Shown: positions 55,026 through 64,000 of the stretch, one piece after another
How positions within the stretch are numbered: position 1 is the first letter of the stretch
Layout: every line of letters starts with the position of its first letter
NCBI GenBank assembly: GCA_902598655.1
Contig: CACKCQ010000003.1
Span: 1 to 64,000, forward strand
Source: an uncultured Pelagibacteraceae bacterium
Lineage (GTDB): Bacteria; Pseudomonadota; Alphaproteobacteria; Pelagibacterales; Pelagibacteraceae
Length of the DNA: 64,000 nucleotides
Reading direction: 5' to 3'
The notes under the pieces: generated by a model
Told to the model about the DNA's origin: nothing
Seen by the model: only the letters and a program-made list of their open reading frames with translations
Databases searched by the model: none
Made by a program: the position numbers and the translations under genes

Positions 55026-55514
55026 ATGAATTTTAGCAAATCATTTAGAAATACTTTTCTAGTTATATTATTAAGTTTAATCGTATCAGCTTGTGCTACT
55101 AAGCAAACCACAACAAAAGTTGACGGTCAAATGCAAGGTGATGTTTATACAGGTACTGATACAGTTAAATATTTAGCTGACGGTGTTCCAGACAGAGTAT
55201 TTTTTGCAACAAACGAGTCTATTTTAACAACTAAATCAAGAGATACATTAAGAAAACAAGCTAATTGGTTAAGAGACAATTCTAGCATTAATGTTGTAGT
55301 TGAAGGTCATGCTGATGAGAGAGGAACTAGAGAATATAATTTAGCTTTAGGCGAAAGAAGAGCAAACGCTGCTAAAGACTATTTAATCACTTATGGAATA
55401 TCTGCAGACCGAATATCAGTGATAAGTTACGGAAAAGAGAGACCTGTTGATTCAGGCTCTAATCCACTTTCTTGGTCGAAGAATAGAAGATCTGTAACCG
55501 TAAAAGCTAATTAA
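55026..55514 (+). CDS. pal: Peptidoglycan-associated lipoprotein Pal
   Basis: The 162-residue lipoprotein has a signal ending in the lipobox VSAC (C23 lipidated), then a linker and an OmpA-like domain (about 60-162) with VEGHADERGTREYNLALGERRA, which binds diaminopimelate peptidoglycan. It anchors the outer membrane to the wall and is bound by TolB/TolA. It is separated from cpoB by a terminator-like hairpin. Confidence 0.95.
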   Translation: MNFSKSFRNTFLVILLSLIVSACATKQTTTKVDGQMQGDVYTGTDTVKYLADGVPDRVFFATNESILTTKSRDTLRKQANWLRDNSSINVVVEGHADERGTREYNLALGERRANAAKDYLITYGISADRISVISYGKERPVDSGSNPLSWSKNRRSVTVKAN

Positions 55515-55532
55515 AGCTATTTGAAAAATTTT

Positions 55533-55571
55533 AAAGACCTTGGGATTATTTTAAATAATCTTAAGGTCTTT
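55533..55571 (+). terminator. Stem-loop after pal
   Basis: The arms AAAGACCTT (55,533-55,541) and AAGGTCTTT (55,563-55,571) pair fully, with an inner GATTATT/AATAATC extension and a small A/T loop, 18 nt after the pal stop and followed by a T-rich tail. It fits a rho-independent or attenuating terminator that would keep pal more abundant than the downstream genes, or protect the pal mRNA 3' end. Confidence 0.7.
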
Positions 55572-55604
55572 ATTTTGCCATTATTATAATTAAAAAATTA
55601 TTTA

Positions 55605-56618
55605 ATGTTTAAAAATCTCATTAAAATTATTACTTATGTAATATCTATCTATTTTGTAATTTTAAATGCAGTTTCAGATGAATTAAATATGAGAGAAATT
55701 TTAGAAATTATTCAAAAAGATCTGAGAACATTAGAAAGAGCAGTTTACTCAGAGTCATTTCAAAAAAAGTCTAGTAACGAAACATCTTTGACTGATAAGG
55801 AAACAGAAGATGTATTGACAAGACACTTATTAAAATTGGCTGAAATAGAAAAACAATTTCAAAGTTTAACTAACAAATTTGAGGAAGTTAATTTTAAAAT
55901 TGATAAATTATCAACAAGATTATCAAAAACTCAGGCTGATAATCAATTAAGATTTCAAGAATTAGAAAATAATTCTAGTTTTGTACAAAAGAGTGATGAT
56001 AATGTTCAGAACTTATCTACAAATGAAAATAGCGAAAATATAGAGACAGACTTAGCCAGCAAAAAAATAATGCCTGGCACATCACAGCCCCAAGATTTAG
56101 GTACAATATCTTATAAAGATATGACAGATACTAGTGAGTCACAAGCTGTTCAATCCGTTGAAACAACTCAAACTGTATTAACAGAAAATTTTATAAACGA
56201 GGAAAAAATTTTACCCGAGGGCTCACCTTTGGAGCAATATGAATTTGCAACTAGTTTTTTAAAGGTTGGAGATTATAATATGGCAGAAAGAGCATTCAGA
56301 GAATTTGTTGATACAAATCCAGATAATGATCTTTCTGGAAATGCACAGTATTGGTATGCGGAGACTTTTAGAATAAGACAGCTTTATACAGATGCAGCAT
56401 CTGCTTATTTAGAAGGTTATCAAAAATATCCAAAGAGCGAAAAAGCACCTATTAACCTTTTGAAGCTTGGTGTATCTTTAGTACAAATAGGAGAGAAAGA
56501 TCAGGGTTGCTTAATGATTGCTGGTGTGAAAAAACAGTATCCAAATGCCACTCAATCGGTTCTTCAAAAAGCTAAATATGAAGAGAAAAAATTTGAGTGT
56601 CAAAAGGAAAACTCCTAA
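55605..56618 (+). CDS. cpoB: Tol-Pal accessory protein CpoB (YbgF)
   Basis: The 337-residue periplasmic protein has a signal peptide (about 1-24), an N-terminal coiled coil (about 60-130), a low-complexity linker and a C-terminal TPR domain: YEFATSFLKVGDYNMAERAF (near 209-228), AQYWYAETFRIRQ and YQKYPKSEKAP. It coordinates wall synthesis with outer-membrane constriction in E. coli. It overlaps tilS. Confidence 0.88.
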   Translation: MFKNLIKIITYVISIYFVILNAVSDELNMREILEIIQKDLRTLERAVYSESFQKKSSNETSLTDKETEDVLTRHLLKLAEIEKQFQSLTNKFEEVNFKIDKLSTRLSKTQADNQLRFQELENNSSFVQKSDDNVQNLSTNENSENIETDLASKKIMPGTSQPQDLGTISYKDMTDTSESQAVQSVETTQTVLTENFINEEKILPEGSPLEQYEFATSFLKVGDYNMAERAFREFVDTNPDNDLSGNAQYWYAETFRIRQLYTDAASAYLEGYQKYPKSEKAPINLLKLGVSLVQIGEKDQGCLMIAGVKKQYPNATQSVLQKAKYEEKKFECQKENS

Positions 56619-57627
56619 TTTTTATCTATCAAAATTAAAGGATCCACAAGTAAAAAAATTATATAAAGTATTTTCAAAAAATCTTGAAACTTTAGATTAT
56701 AGTAATAAAAAAATTATGGTTGGAGTATCAGGCGGCTCAGACAGTTTATCTGTATTATTTTTCTCTCAATGTTATGCGTTAAAAAACAAGGCCAAATTGT
56801 ATCCAGTAATAATAGATCATAAGTTAAGGAAAGAGTCTTCAAAAGAAGCTAAAAGTTTAAAGTACAAACTTAAAAAAAACTTTAAAATTAATTGTAAAAT
56901 ACTATCGAAAAAAAACACTAAAATTATTAATAACGTTCAATCTTATGCAAGAGAACTAAGATATGATTTATTTATAAAAGAATGTAATAAATATAATATT
57001 GAACACCTTTTATTAGGTCATCATAAAGATGATCTTATTGAAAATTTTTTTATAAGGCTTCTTAGAGGTTCCGGCTTAAAAGGACTTGTATCATTTGATA
57101 AAAATATAATAAGTTATAATGGTATAAAAATTATCAGACCATTTTTGTCTATTTCAAAAAAAAAACTAATTAATACAAATAAACAAACTTTTGGTTTTTC
57201 TATAGATGATCCCAGTAATAATAATGATAAATTTTTAAGAAGTAGAATTCGAAAACTGATAAAAAATTTAGATGAAGAAGGTTTAAGCTTTAATAAATTC
57301 TATTCAACACTTAAAAATTTGTCAAAAAGTGACCAAGTTGTTGAATTTTTTGTTAAAAAAAATATTATTGAAAATTCAAAATTTTTTGAGAAAAATAAAA
57401 AAATTATCTTAAACTCAGTTTTTTTTAAAAATCCAGATGAAATTATTTTGAGAAGCTTTACACAATTAATTCAACATATAAGCAAGAAAAAAAATTTTCC
57501 ACGAGGTAAAAAACTGACTGGAGTAATAGATTCTATAAAACTTTCAAACAAAAATGTAAAATTGACCCTTTCTGGATGTATTATTGAAAAAATTAGTGAT
57601 TCAGTGATTATTTACCCAGAAAAATGA
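56578..57627 (+). CDS. tilS: tRNA(Ile)-lysidine synthetase
   Basis: Attaches lysine to C34 of tRNA-Ile(CAU), changing both its codon and its charging. The PP-loop IMVGVSGGSDSLSVLFF (near 46-62), ARELRYDLF and LLGHHKDDLIENFFIRLLRGSGLKGL (about 142-166) identify TilS. I chose ATG 56,578; it overlaps cpoB by 41 nt, and later starts (TTG 56,593, GTG 56,599) are possible. About 350 residues is short compared with E. coli (432), as in other reduced genomes. Confidence 0.9.
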   Translation: MKRKNLSVKRKTPNFYLSKLKDPQVKKLYKVFSKNLETLDYSNKKIMVGVSGGSDSLSVLFFSQCYALKNKAKLYPVIIDHKLRKESSKEAKSLKYKLKKNFKINCKILSKKNTKIINNVQSYARELRYDLFIKECNKYNIEHLLLGHHKDDLIENFFIRLLRGSGLKGLVSFDKNIISYNGIKIIRPFLSISKKKLINTNKQTFGFSIDDPSNNNDKFLRSRIRKLIKNLDEEGLSFNKFYSTLKNLSKSDQVVEFFVKKNIIENSKFFEKNKKIILNSVFFKNPDEIILRSFTQLIQHISKKKNFPRGKKLTGVIDSIKLSNKNVKLTLSGCIIEKISDSVIIYPEK

Positions 57628-57694
57628 TAATTTTTTTCTTAAATGATCAAAATGACACTTGTTAATTTACTAATAATTCTTAATTTAATGCTTT

Positions 57695-59587
57695 ATGAAT
57701 TTTAAAAATTTAGCAATGTGGGGAATAATCGTTATTTTAACGATTGGTCTTTATAATATGTTTAAAAATCCCCAAAGCTCAATTTCACAAAAAAATAAAA
57801 TTATTTTCTCAGAATTCTTAACTGAAGTAGATAATGGAAGAGTAGTTAAAGTTGAAATACAAGGAAAAAATATAAAAGGTGTATTATCAAATGGAAATCA
57901 ATTTACCACTTATGCACCTGAGGATCCTAACTTAATCCAGAAGCTAAGTGATAAAGGAGTTAGCATCTCTGCTAGTCCATTAGAGGAGAAAATGCCATCT
58001 TTATTAGGAATATTGCTTTCTTGGTTTCCTATGCTCTTATTAATTGCTGTTTGGATTTTCTTTATGAGGCAAATGCAAGGAGGAAAAGGCGGAGCAATGG
58101 GTTTTGGAAGATCTAAAGCTAAAATGATGAATGAAGTAAAAGGAAAAGTTACTTTTAATGATGTTGCAGGTGTTGAAGAGGCTAAAGAAGAAGTAGAGGA
58201 AGTAGTAGAATTTTTAAAAGATCCAAGAAAGTTCAGCAGATTAGGGGGTAAGATTCCAAGAGGATGTTTATTAGTAGGTCCCCCAGGTACTGGTAAAACA
58301 TTATTAGCCAGAGCAATTGCTGGAGAAGCGGGAGTTCCATTTTTTACTATTTCAGGATCAGATTTCGTAGAAATGTTTGTTGGCGTAGGAGCTTCGAGAG
58401 TGAGAGATATGTTTGAACAAGGAAAAAAACATTCTCCATGTATAATTTTCATTGATGAAATTGATGCTGTAGGTAGAAGTAGAGGAGCAGGTCTTGGTGG
58501 GGGAAATGATGAAAGAGAGCAAACTCTTAATCAGTTATTAGTTGAAATGGATGGTTTCGACACAAATGAAGGTGTCATTATAATAGCCGCTACTAACAGA
58601 CCAGATGTATTAGATCCAGCTCTTTTAAGGCCAGGAAGATTTGACAGACAAGTTGTTGTTTCTAATCCAGATCTAATTGGTAGAGAAAAAATTTTAAAAG
58701 TGCACGCAAAAAAAATATCAATGGCACCCGATGTTAACTTAAGAACAGTTGCTAGAGGAACCCCTGGATTTTCTGGGGCAGATTTAGCGAACCTTGTAAA
58801 TGAAGCTGCTTTGCTAGCTGCAAGAAAAAATAAAAGAATTGTAACATATCAAGAATTTGAAGAAGCTAAAGATAAAGTAATGATGGGTTCTGAGAGAAGA
58901 TCAATGGTAATGTCAGAAGAAGAGAAAAAATTAACCGCTTACCATGAAGCTGGACATGCAATTGTAACAATAAATGAAAAGGCTGCTTATCCTATACATA
59001 AAGCAACAATAATTCCAAGAGGAAGAGCTTTAGGAATGGTTATGCAATTACCTGAAAAAGATGAAGTTTCTCAAACGAGAGAACAACTTCACGCACAAAT
59101 GGCTATAGCTATGGGTGGAAGAGTTGCGGAGGAAATAATATTTGGAGATGACAAAGTAACTACAGGAGCAGCAAGCGATATTGAACAAGCAACTAAAAGA
59201 GCAAGGGCTATGGTTATGAGAGCTGGATTAAGTAAGGAAATGGGACCAGTTGCTTATGGAGAAAATGAAGAAGAAGTATTTTTGGGAAGATCTGTTGCTA
59301 GACAACAAAATATGTCAGAGGAAACTGCTAGAAAAGTAGACAGTGAAATTAGAAAATTTGTTGATATGGGCTATGAAAGAGCAAGAAAAGTATTGACAGA
59401 AAAAATTGATGATTTGCACAAATTAGCGAAAGCTTTATTAACATATGAAACTCTGACAGGTGCAGAAATTGAGGATTTAATAAATAAAAATATATACCCA
59501 AAAAATAAAGAAGATCTAAAAGTAGAAGACGATGATCAAAGTTCAGCACTTGGTTCGATGGGCTTAAAACCAAAGATAGTGCACTAA
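57695..59587 (+). CDS. ftsH: ATP-dependent zinc metalloprotease FtsH
   Basis: The 630-residue membrane AAA+ protease has two membrane segments (about 5-22 and 103-125) flanking a periplasmic domain. The AAA domain has GPPGTGKT (195-202), the pore motif [10 protein letters not shown] and an SRH region with [18 protein letters not shown]; the zinc site HEAGH is at 417-421, followed by the distal metal ligand region. It degrades membrane proteins, LpxC and sigma32 in E. coli. A 67-nt gap upstream may hold a promoter. Confidence 0.97.
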   Translation: MNFKNLAMWGIIVILTIGLYNMFKNPQSSISQKNKIIFSEFLTEVDNGRVVKVEIQGKNIKGVLSNGNQFTTYAPEDPNLIQKLSDKGVSISASPLEEKMPSLLGILLSWFPMLLLIAVWIFFMRQMQGGKGGAMGFGRSKAKMMNEVKGKVTFNDVAGVEEAKEEVEEVVEFLKDPRKFSRLGGKIPRGCLLVGPPGTGKTLLARAIAGEAGVPFFTISGSDFVEMFVGVGASRVRDMFEQGKKHSPCIIFIDEIDAVGRSRGAGLGGGNDEREQTLNQLLVEMDGFDTNEGVIIIAATNRPDVLDPALLRPGRFDRQVVVSNPDLIGREKILKVHAKKISMAPDVNLRTVARGTPGFSGADLANLVNEAALLAARKNKRIVTYQEFEEAKDKVMMGSERRSMVMSEEEKKLTAYHEAGHAIVTINEKAAYPIHKATIIPRGRALGMVMQLPEKDEVSQTREQLHAQMAIAMGGRVAEEIIFGDDKVTTGAASDIEQATKRARAMVMRAGLSKEMGPVAYGENEEEVFLGRSVARQQNMSEETARKVDSEIRKFVDMGYERARKVLTEKIDDLHKLAKALLTYETLTGAEIEDLINKNIYPKNKEDLKVEDDDQSSALGSMGLKPKIVH

Positions 59588-59593
59588 GCACTA

Positions 59594-60643
59594 ATGAATA
59601 AATATTACACTAGAGCGTGTAATTTTTATTACGGAACAATATCAAAAACATATATTAAAAAAAAAAAATCCATTCCTCTTAATGGCTATAATGATATCTC
59701 TTTTGATAAAATAGAAATCATAGATAGAAAAAAAAGAAAGATTATTAATCTCAAAGATATTACTAAACTTAATAATAAACTAAAAATAAAAGTTAATAGA
59801 GATTTAAAAAATATAAAAAAAAAGAAAACTTTAAAAAAATTAAACTTGTCCAATATACCAATTTTAATGGGTATAATTAATTTAACCCCAGATAGTTTTT
59901 CAGATGGTGGTAAATACAATAAAAAAAATTTAGCTGAAAAACGTGTGAATAGTTTATTATCTAGTGGCGCAAAAATAATAGATATAGGTGGAGAATCCAC
60001 AAGACCAGGTGCAAATGATATTCACCCTGGCAGAGAATGGAATAGAATCAAGTCAATTTTAAAAATTTTAAAGAATAAAAAAAGTTTTATTTCATTAGAT
60101 ACCAGAAAAAGTTTTGTAATGGAGAAAGCTTCTAAAATAAAAATAGATCTTATAAATGATGTATCTGGACTAACTTATGACCCCAAAACTATAAATTTTT
60201 TAAAAAAATCAAAAAAACCTTTTGTTATTCATCATATGAAAGGGACACCAAAGAATATGCAAATTAAGCCTAAGTATAAAAATGTGCTACTTGATATTTA
60301 TGACTTCTTTGAAACAAAATTATTATATCTGAGAAAACAAGGTATTAAACATAATAATATTATATTAGATCCTGGAATTGGGTTTGGAAAAAATTTGAAA
60401 CATAATATTACTCTATTAAAGAATATTTCTATTTTTTATTCATTAGGTCTTCCTATAATGTTGGGCTTGTCTAGAAAAAGATTTATTAAGGATATTTCAA
60501 AAAAAAATGATACTAAAAATAGGATTGGTGGAACCATATCTTCATGCATTCAAGCATATCTTCAAGGAGTTCAAATTCTTAGGGTTCACGATGTACAAGA
60601 AATTAATCAGGCATTTAAAGTTTTTAAAGAGTTGCAAAATTAA
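59594..60643 (+). CDS. folP: Dihydropteroate synthase
   Basis: Makes dihydropteroate from pABA and the pterin diphosphate. The TIM-barrel core has MGIINLTPDSFSDGG (about 92-106), IDIGGESTRPGA, SLDTRK, INDVSG, HHMKG and LDPGIGFGK. The 349 residues include about 90 extra at the N-terminus, Lys-rich and unrecognised; no internal start close to the core is better. It adjoins glmM by 2 nt. Confidence 0.94.
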   Translation: MNKYYTRACNFYYGTISKTYIKKKKSIPLNGYNDISFDKIEIIDRKKRKIINLKDITKLNNKLKIKVNRDLKNIKKKKTLKKLNLSNIPILMGIINLTPDSFSDGGKYNKKNLAEKRVNSLLSSGAKIIDIGGESTRPGANDIHPGREWNRIKSILKILKNKKSFISLDTRKSFVMEKASKIKIDLINDVSGLTYDPKTINFLKKSKKPFVIHHMKGTPKNMQIKPKYKNVLLDIYDFFETKLLYLRKQGIKHNNIILDPGIGFGKNLKHNITLLKNISIFYSLGLPIMLGLSRKRFIKDISKKNDTKNRIGGTISSCIQAYLQGVQILRVHDVQEINQAFKVFKELQN

Positions 60644-60645
60644 AA

Positions 60646-61977
60646 ATGATTAAAAAATATTTTGGTACAGATGGAATTAGAGGACAGGTTAATGGATCTA
60701 AAATAAATGGAGAAATGTTTTTTAAATTTGGTTTAGCTGCTGGTATATACTTTAAAAATTTAAAAAAAAATAAACAAACAGCAATTATTGCAAAAGATAC
60801 TAGATTATCAGGCTATACGCTTGAACCAGCTTTAGTATCTGGATTGGCATCAGCTGGAATGCATATTTATACCTTGGGACCACTACCTACAAATGGTTTA
60901 GCGATGCTAACAAAAAAGATGAGAGCAAACATGGGTATAATGATTACTGCATCACATAATCCATATTACGATAATGGTTTAAAGTTATTTGGACCTGATG
61001 GACTTAAACTTTCTGACAAAATCGAAAAAAAAATTGAAAAGTTAATTGATTCAAAGATTACTAGAAATCTTTCTAAACCAATTGAATTGGGCAGAGTTAA
61101 AAGGTTAGAAGAAGCTAACGAAAGTTATATAAAAATATTAAAACAAAATTTTCCATCTTCATTTAGTTTAAAAGGTATCAAAATCGCCCTAGATTGTGCC
61201 AATGGAGCTGGTTATAAAGCTGGGCCAGACTTGTTTAAATCATTAGGAGCCAAAGTATTTAAAACTGGCACTTCTCCAAATGGACTAAATATTAATTTTA
61301 AATCTGGATCTACTTATCCAAATAAAATTTGTCAGATGACAAAAAAAAATAAGGCACATATTGGAATTGCATTAGACGGGGATGCAGACAGAATAATTGT
61401 TTGTGATGAAAAGGGAAAAATAATTGATGGAGATAAAATTCTTGCAATGCTAGGCGAGAGATGGAAAAGAAAAAAGATTTTAAAGGGAGGTGTTATTGGT
61501 ACATTGATGTCAAATTATGGTTTAGAAAAGTTTTTTAAAAATAATGGAATAAAATTTTTAAGATCAGATGTAGGAGATAGATACGTAAAAGAAAAAATGA
61601 AAAAAAATAAATTTAACTTAGGTGGGGAACAATCGGGTCATATAATTCTTGGAAAGTTTGCAACAACAGGAGATGGATTGCTGGTTGCATTGGAAATACT
61701 TTTTTCATTAAGAAAAAGAAGGAAAGCTAGTGAACTTTTTAATAAATTTAAACCAACTCCTCAAATATTGGAAAATATAGAGGTTAAAGATAAATCAATT
61801 ATTAATACACCAAAATGTAAAAAAGCAATAAATGAAGCAAATAAAATAATTAAAAATAAAGGTAGAATATTAGTTAGAAAATCTGGTACTGAACCAAAAA
61901 TCAGAATTATGAGCGAGTCAGAGGATTCAAATTTAAATAGATTATGTGTTAATATAATCAAAAAATCTATCCAGTAA
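60646..61977 (+). CDS. glmM: Phosphoglucosamine mutase
   Basis: Interconverts glucosamine-6- and -1-phosphate for UDP-GlcNAc. The 443-residue enzyme has KYFGTDGIRG (3-12), the active serine loop ITASHNPYYDNG (about 104-115), the metal loop ALDGDADR (about 243-250), GGEQSGH and RKSGTEPKIRIM at the C-terminus. It supplies amino-sugar precursor for both peptidoglycan and lipid-linked glycans. Confidence 0.96.
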   Translation: MIKKYFGTDGIRGQVNGSKINGEMFFKFGLAAGIYFKNLKKNKQTAIIAKDTRLSGYTLEPALVSGLASAGMHIYTLGPLPTNGLAMLTKKMRANMGIMITASHNPYYDNGLKLFGPDGLKLSDKIEKKIEKLIDSKITRNLSKPIELGRVKRLEEANESYIKILKQNFPSSFSLKGIKIALDCANGAGYKAGPDLFKSLGAKVFKTGTSPNGLNINFKSGSTYPNKICQMTKKNKAHIGIALDGDADRIIVCDEKGKIIDGDKILAMLGERWKRKKILKGGVIGTLMSNYGLEKFFKNNGIKFLRSDVGDRYVKEKMKKNKFNLGGEQSGHIILGKFATTGDGLLVALEILFSLRKRRKASELFNKFKPTPQILENIEVKDKSIINTPKCKKAINEANKIIKNKGRILVRKSGTEPKIRIMSESEDSNLNRLCVNIIKKSIQ

Positions 61978-61978
61978 A

Positions 61979-62791
61979 TTGAAAATCAAATCTAAAATAT
62001 TAATAATTGCAGGATCAGACTCCTCTGGAGGAGCAGGTATTCAAGCAGATATTAAATCAGTTACTTCTCTTGGTTCATATGCTATGACAGCAATAACAGC
62101 AGTTACAGCTCAGAATACTACAGGTGTTAAGTCTATAATACCAATACCTAGCAAAGAAATTTCTAATCAAATCGAATTTACTTCAAAGGATATTAAGCCG
62201 GACTCAGTAAAGATAGGAATGCTCCATTCTACCGAAGTTATAAAAGCAGTATTAAAATCGATAAAAAAATCAAACTTAAAAAAAATAATATTAGATCCTG
62301 TCATGATATCTAAAGGTGGTGCCAAGCTTATTGATAATAATGCAATTTTACTCTTAAAAAAAAAACTAATAAAAAAAGTAGATTTAATAACACCAAATAT
62401 ACCTGAAGCAGAAATACTGACTAAAACAAAAATTAAATCTATGATGGATATGAAAAATGCTGCTAAAATATTATTAGATTTAGGTGCTAATAATGTTTTG
62501 ATTAAAGGTGGTCATTTAAGTTCTAAAATCTTAAAAGATATCTTTGTAAATAAAAAAGAAACTGCAATATTTAAAAATAAAAAAGTTAAAACAAAAAACA
62601 CTCATGGAACTGGGTGCACATTATCAAGTGCAATTGCAACATATTATGGATGTGGAAAAACTCTAAAGAAATCTTGTGAGTTAGGTATTAGATATGTAAA
62701 CAATGCCATTAGGAAAAGACCAAACTTTGGAAAAGGAAATGGACCAATTAACCATTTAAATAGTTTTATAATAGAAAAGAAATTTAGATGA
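61979..62791 (+). CDS. thiD: Hydroxymethylpyrimidine (phosphate) kinase
   Basis: Phosphorylates HMP to HMP-PP for thiamine synthesis. The 270-residue ribokinase-like protein has [19 protein letters not shown] (8-26), [36 protein letters not shown] and [14 protein letters not shown]. The TTG start lies 1 nt after the glmM stop. Uptake of HMP would be needed because no thiC is seen here. Confidence 0.93.
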   Translation: MKIKSKILIIAGSDSSGGAGIQADIKSVTSLGSYAMTAITAVTAQNTTGVKSIIPIPSKEISNQIEFTSKDIKPDSVKIGMLHSTEVIKAVLKSIKKSNLKKIILDPVMISKGGAKLIDNNAILLLKKKLIKKVDLITPNIPEAEILTKTKIKSMMDMKNAAKILLDLGANNVLIKGGHLSSKILKDIFVNKKETAIFKNKKVKTKNTHGTGCTLSSAIATYYGCGKTLKKSCELGIRYVNNAIRKRPNFGKGNGPINHLNSFIIEKKFR

Positions 62792-64000
62792 ATAATGTAG
62801 TCGTTGTTGGATCGCAGTGGGGAGATGAAGGAAAAGGCAAGATAGTTGATTGGTTATCCAGCGAAGCAGACGTTGTTATTAGATTCCAAGGAGGACATAA
62901 TGCTGGTCATACTTTGGTGATAGATGGTGTTACTTATAAATTAAGATTATTACCATCTGGAATTGTTAGAAAAAATAAAATTTCTATTATTGGAAATGGA
63001 GTTGTTGTAGATCCTTGGGCACTTCTAGATGAAATCGAAGAAGCCAAATCTAAAGGTGTAGAAATTAACGAAAATAATCTGATATTGTCAGAGGGTGCCA
63101 CATTAATTTTACCATTTCATAGAGAGATGGATGAAATAAGGGAAGACTCTGCCGGTAAATCAAAAATTGGAACCACTAGAAGAGGTATTGGTCCAGCATA
63201 TGAAGATAAAGTAGGAAGAAGATCTATAAGAGTAATGGACCTTGCATCAAAACAAAATCTTGAAAATCGATTATCATTAGTACTTGAACATCATAATGCC
63301 ATTCGAAAGGGATTAGGTAAGCCAATATATGAAAAAGATAAACTGGTTGGGGACTTATTAAAGATAGCCCCAAATATTCTAAAATATTCAGCACCTGTTT
63401 GGAGAAAGATAGATCAATTTAAATCAGAAAATAAAAAAATATTATTTGAGGGAGCTCAAGGAATATTACTTGATGTGGATCACGGAACTTATCCATTTGT
63501 AACTTCATCTAACACAGTAGCAGCTTCAGCAGCAACAGGATCTGGATGTGGTCCAAACTCAATAAATTATGTATTAGGTATAACGAAGGCATATACAACA
63601 AGGGTGGGAGAAGGACCTTTTCCAACAGAATTAAAAAATGATGTTGGTAATCATTTAGGTGAAAAGGGACACGAATTTGGAACTGTAACTAGTAGAAAAA
63701 GAAGATGTGGCTGGTTCGATGGGGTTCTAGTAAGACAAACTATAAAGATTTCAGGCATTGACGGAATAGCGTTAACAAAATTAGATGTATTAGATGAGCT
63801 TGATGAAATAAATCTTTGTGTAGCCTATGAATTAAATGGAAAAAAAATAGATTATTTCCCAGCTGCTGTAGAAGATCAGCTAAATGTTAAACCTGTTTTT
63901 AAAATATTTGAAGGTTGGAAATCTAAAACTCAAGGAATTAAAAAATTTGATGATTTACCTGACAACGCAAAAATATATGTAAAAGCAATTGAAGATTTTG
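62788..64000 (+). CDS. purA: Adenylosuccinate synthetase, 3' end beyond the window
   Basis: Catalyses IMP to adenylosuccinate in purine synthesis. The open frame runs from ATG 62,788 (4 nt overlap with thiD) to the window end, about 404 codons of the usual 430. The GTP-binding [11 protein letters not shown] (8-18), [10 protein letters not shown] (36-45), [11 protein letters not shown] and [11 protein letters not shown] identify PurA. It runs off the window without a stop. Confidence 0.96.
   Translation, partial: MNNVVVVGSQWGDEGKGKIVDWLSSEADVVIRFQGGHNAGHTLVIDGVTYKLRLLPSGIVRKNKISIIGNGVVVDPWALLDEIEEAKSKGVEINENNLILSEGATLILPFHREMDEIREDSAGKSKIGTTRRGIGPAYEDKVGRRSIRVMDLASKQNLENRLSLVLEHHNAIRKGLGKPIYEKDKLVGDLLKIAPNILKYSAPVWRKIDQFKSENKKILFEGAQGILLDVDHGTYPFVTSSNTVAASAATGSGCGPNSINYVLGITKAYTTRVGEGPFPTELKNDVGNHLGEKGHEFGTVTSRKRRCGWFDGVLVRQTIKISGIDGIALTKLDVLDELDEINLCVAYELNGKKIDYFPAAVEDQLNVKPVFKIFEGWKSKTQGIKKFDDLPDNAKIYVKAIEDF

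Noticed and set aside
57910-58452. 180-codon open frame antisense to ftsH
   Set aside because: It mirrors the conserved ftsH codons, has no family motif, and is a shadow of the real gene.

Overview
The window looks like chromosome of a SAR11-clade marine alphaproteobacterium (Candidatus Pelagibacter or a close relative). The base composition is extremely A+T-rich, coding density is very high (no gene-free stretch over about 165 bases), genes commonly overlap by 1-20 nt, and the core gene order is alphaproteobacterial: pntAA-pntAB-pntB after a small cox4-like gene, a DUF1013/TrcR gene between rpmE and rpsU, and tolQRAB-pal-cpoB-tilS-ftsH-folP-glmM. All names rest on motif reading and recalled family knowledge; no search was run.

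Region 1 (1 to about 33,970) is a surface-polysaccharide island ending at an isolated 5S rRNA gene (34,051-34,170). It matches the position of the known SAR11 hypervariable region 2, which lies between 23S and 5S rRNA. It holds a WecA/MraY-type initiating transferase, Wzx-like and Wzy-like membrane proteins, an ABC exporter, an O-antigen ligase (WaaL family), at least ten glycosyltransferases, two GT-C-like membrane proteins, three DegT-fold PLP proteins and many short-chain dehydrogenase/epimerases. Three sugar routes can be read: (a) GDP-L-fucose (Gmd, GDP-fucose synthase, GT11 fucosyltransferase); (b) a probable GDP-3,6-dideoxy sugar route (ColD-like dehydratase with His at position 188 plus a reductase); (c) a second probable dideoxy route on a dTDP scaffold (RmlA, RmlB, an RmlC-like protein, an RfbH/AscC-like dehydratase with His in place of Lys, and a reductase, with no RmlD). 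Two island genes, a sulfotransferase and a GT2 glycosyltransferase, are frameshifted in homopolymer tracts.

Region 2 (34,000-39,840) runs from the 5S gene with its own promoter-like sequence through galE, another epimerase whose 3' end overlaps rpmJ, a 36-residue cox4-like protein, the three-gene proton-translocating transhydrogenase and a transaldolase-family enzyme.

Region 3 (39,839-48,069, minus strand) is a compact array of tkt-gap-pgk-fba-thiE-efp-suhB-rpmE-trcR-rpsU-tRNA-fMet, combining central carbon metabolism with translation genes. rpsU appears to start at AUU, and the initiator tRNA has an A:U pair where three G:C pairs are usual.

Region 4 (48,122-64,000, plus strand) carries a coiled-coil gene, zapA, 5-formyl-THF cyclo-ligase, ymdB-like, yebC, a phage-style RuvC-like nuclease with no ruvAB beside it, the Tol-Pal envelope system, tilS, ftsH, folP, glmM, thiD and a partial purA. 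No CRISPR array, insertion sequence or prophage was seen.
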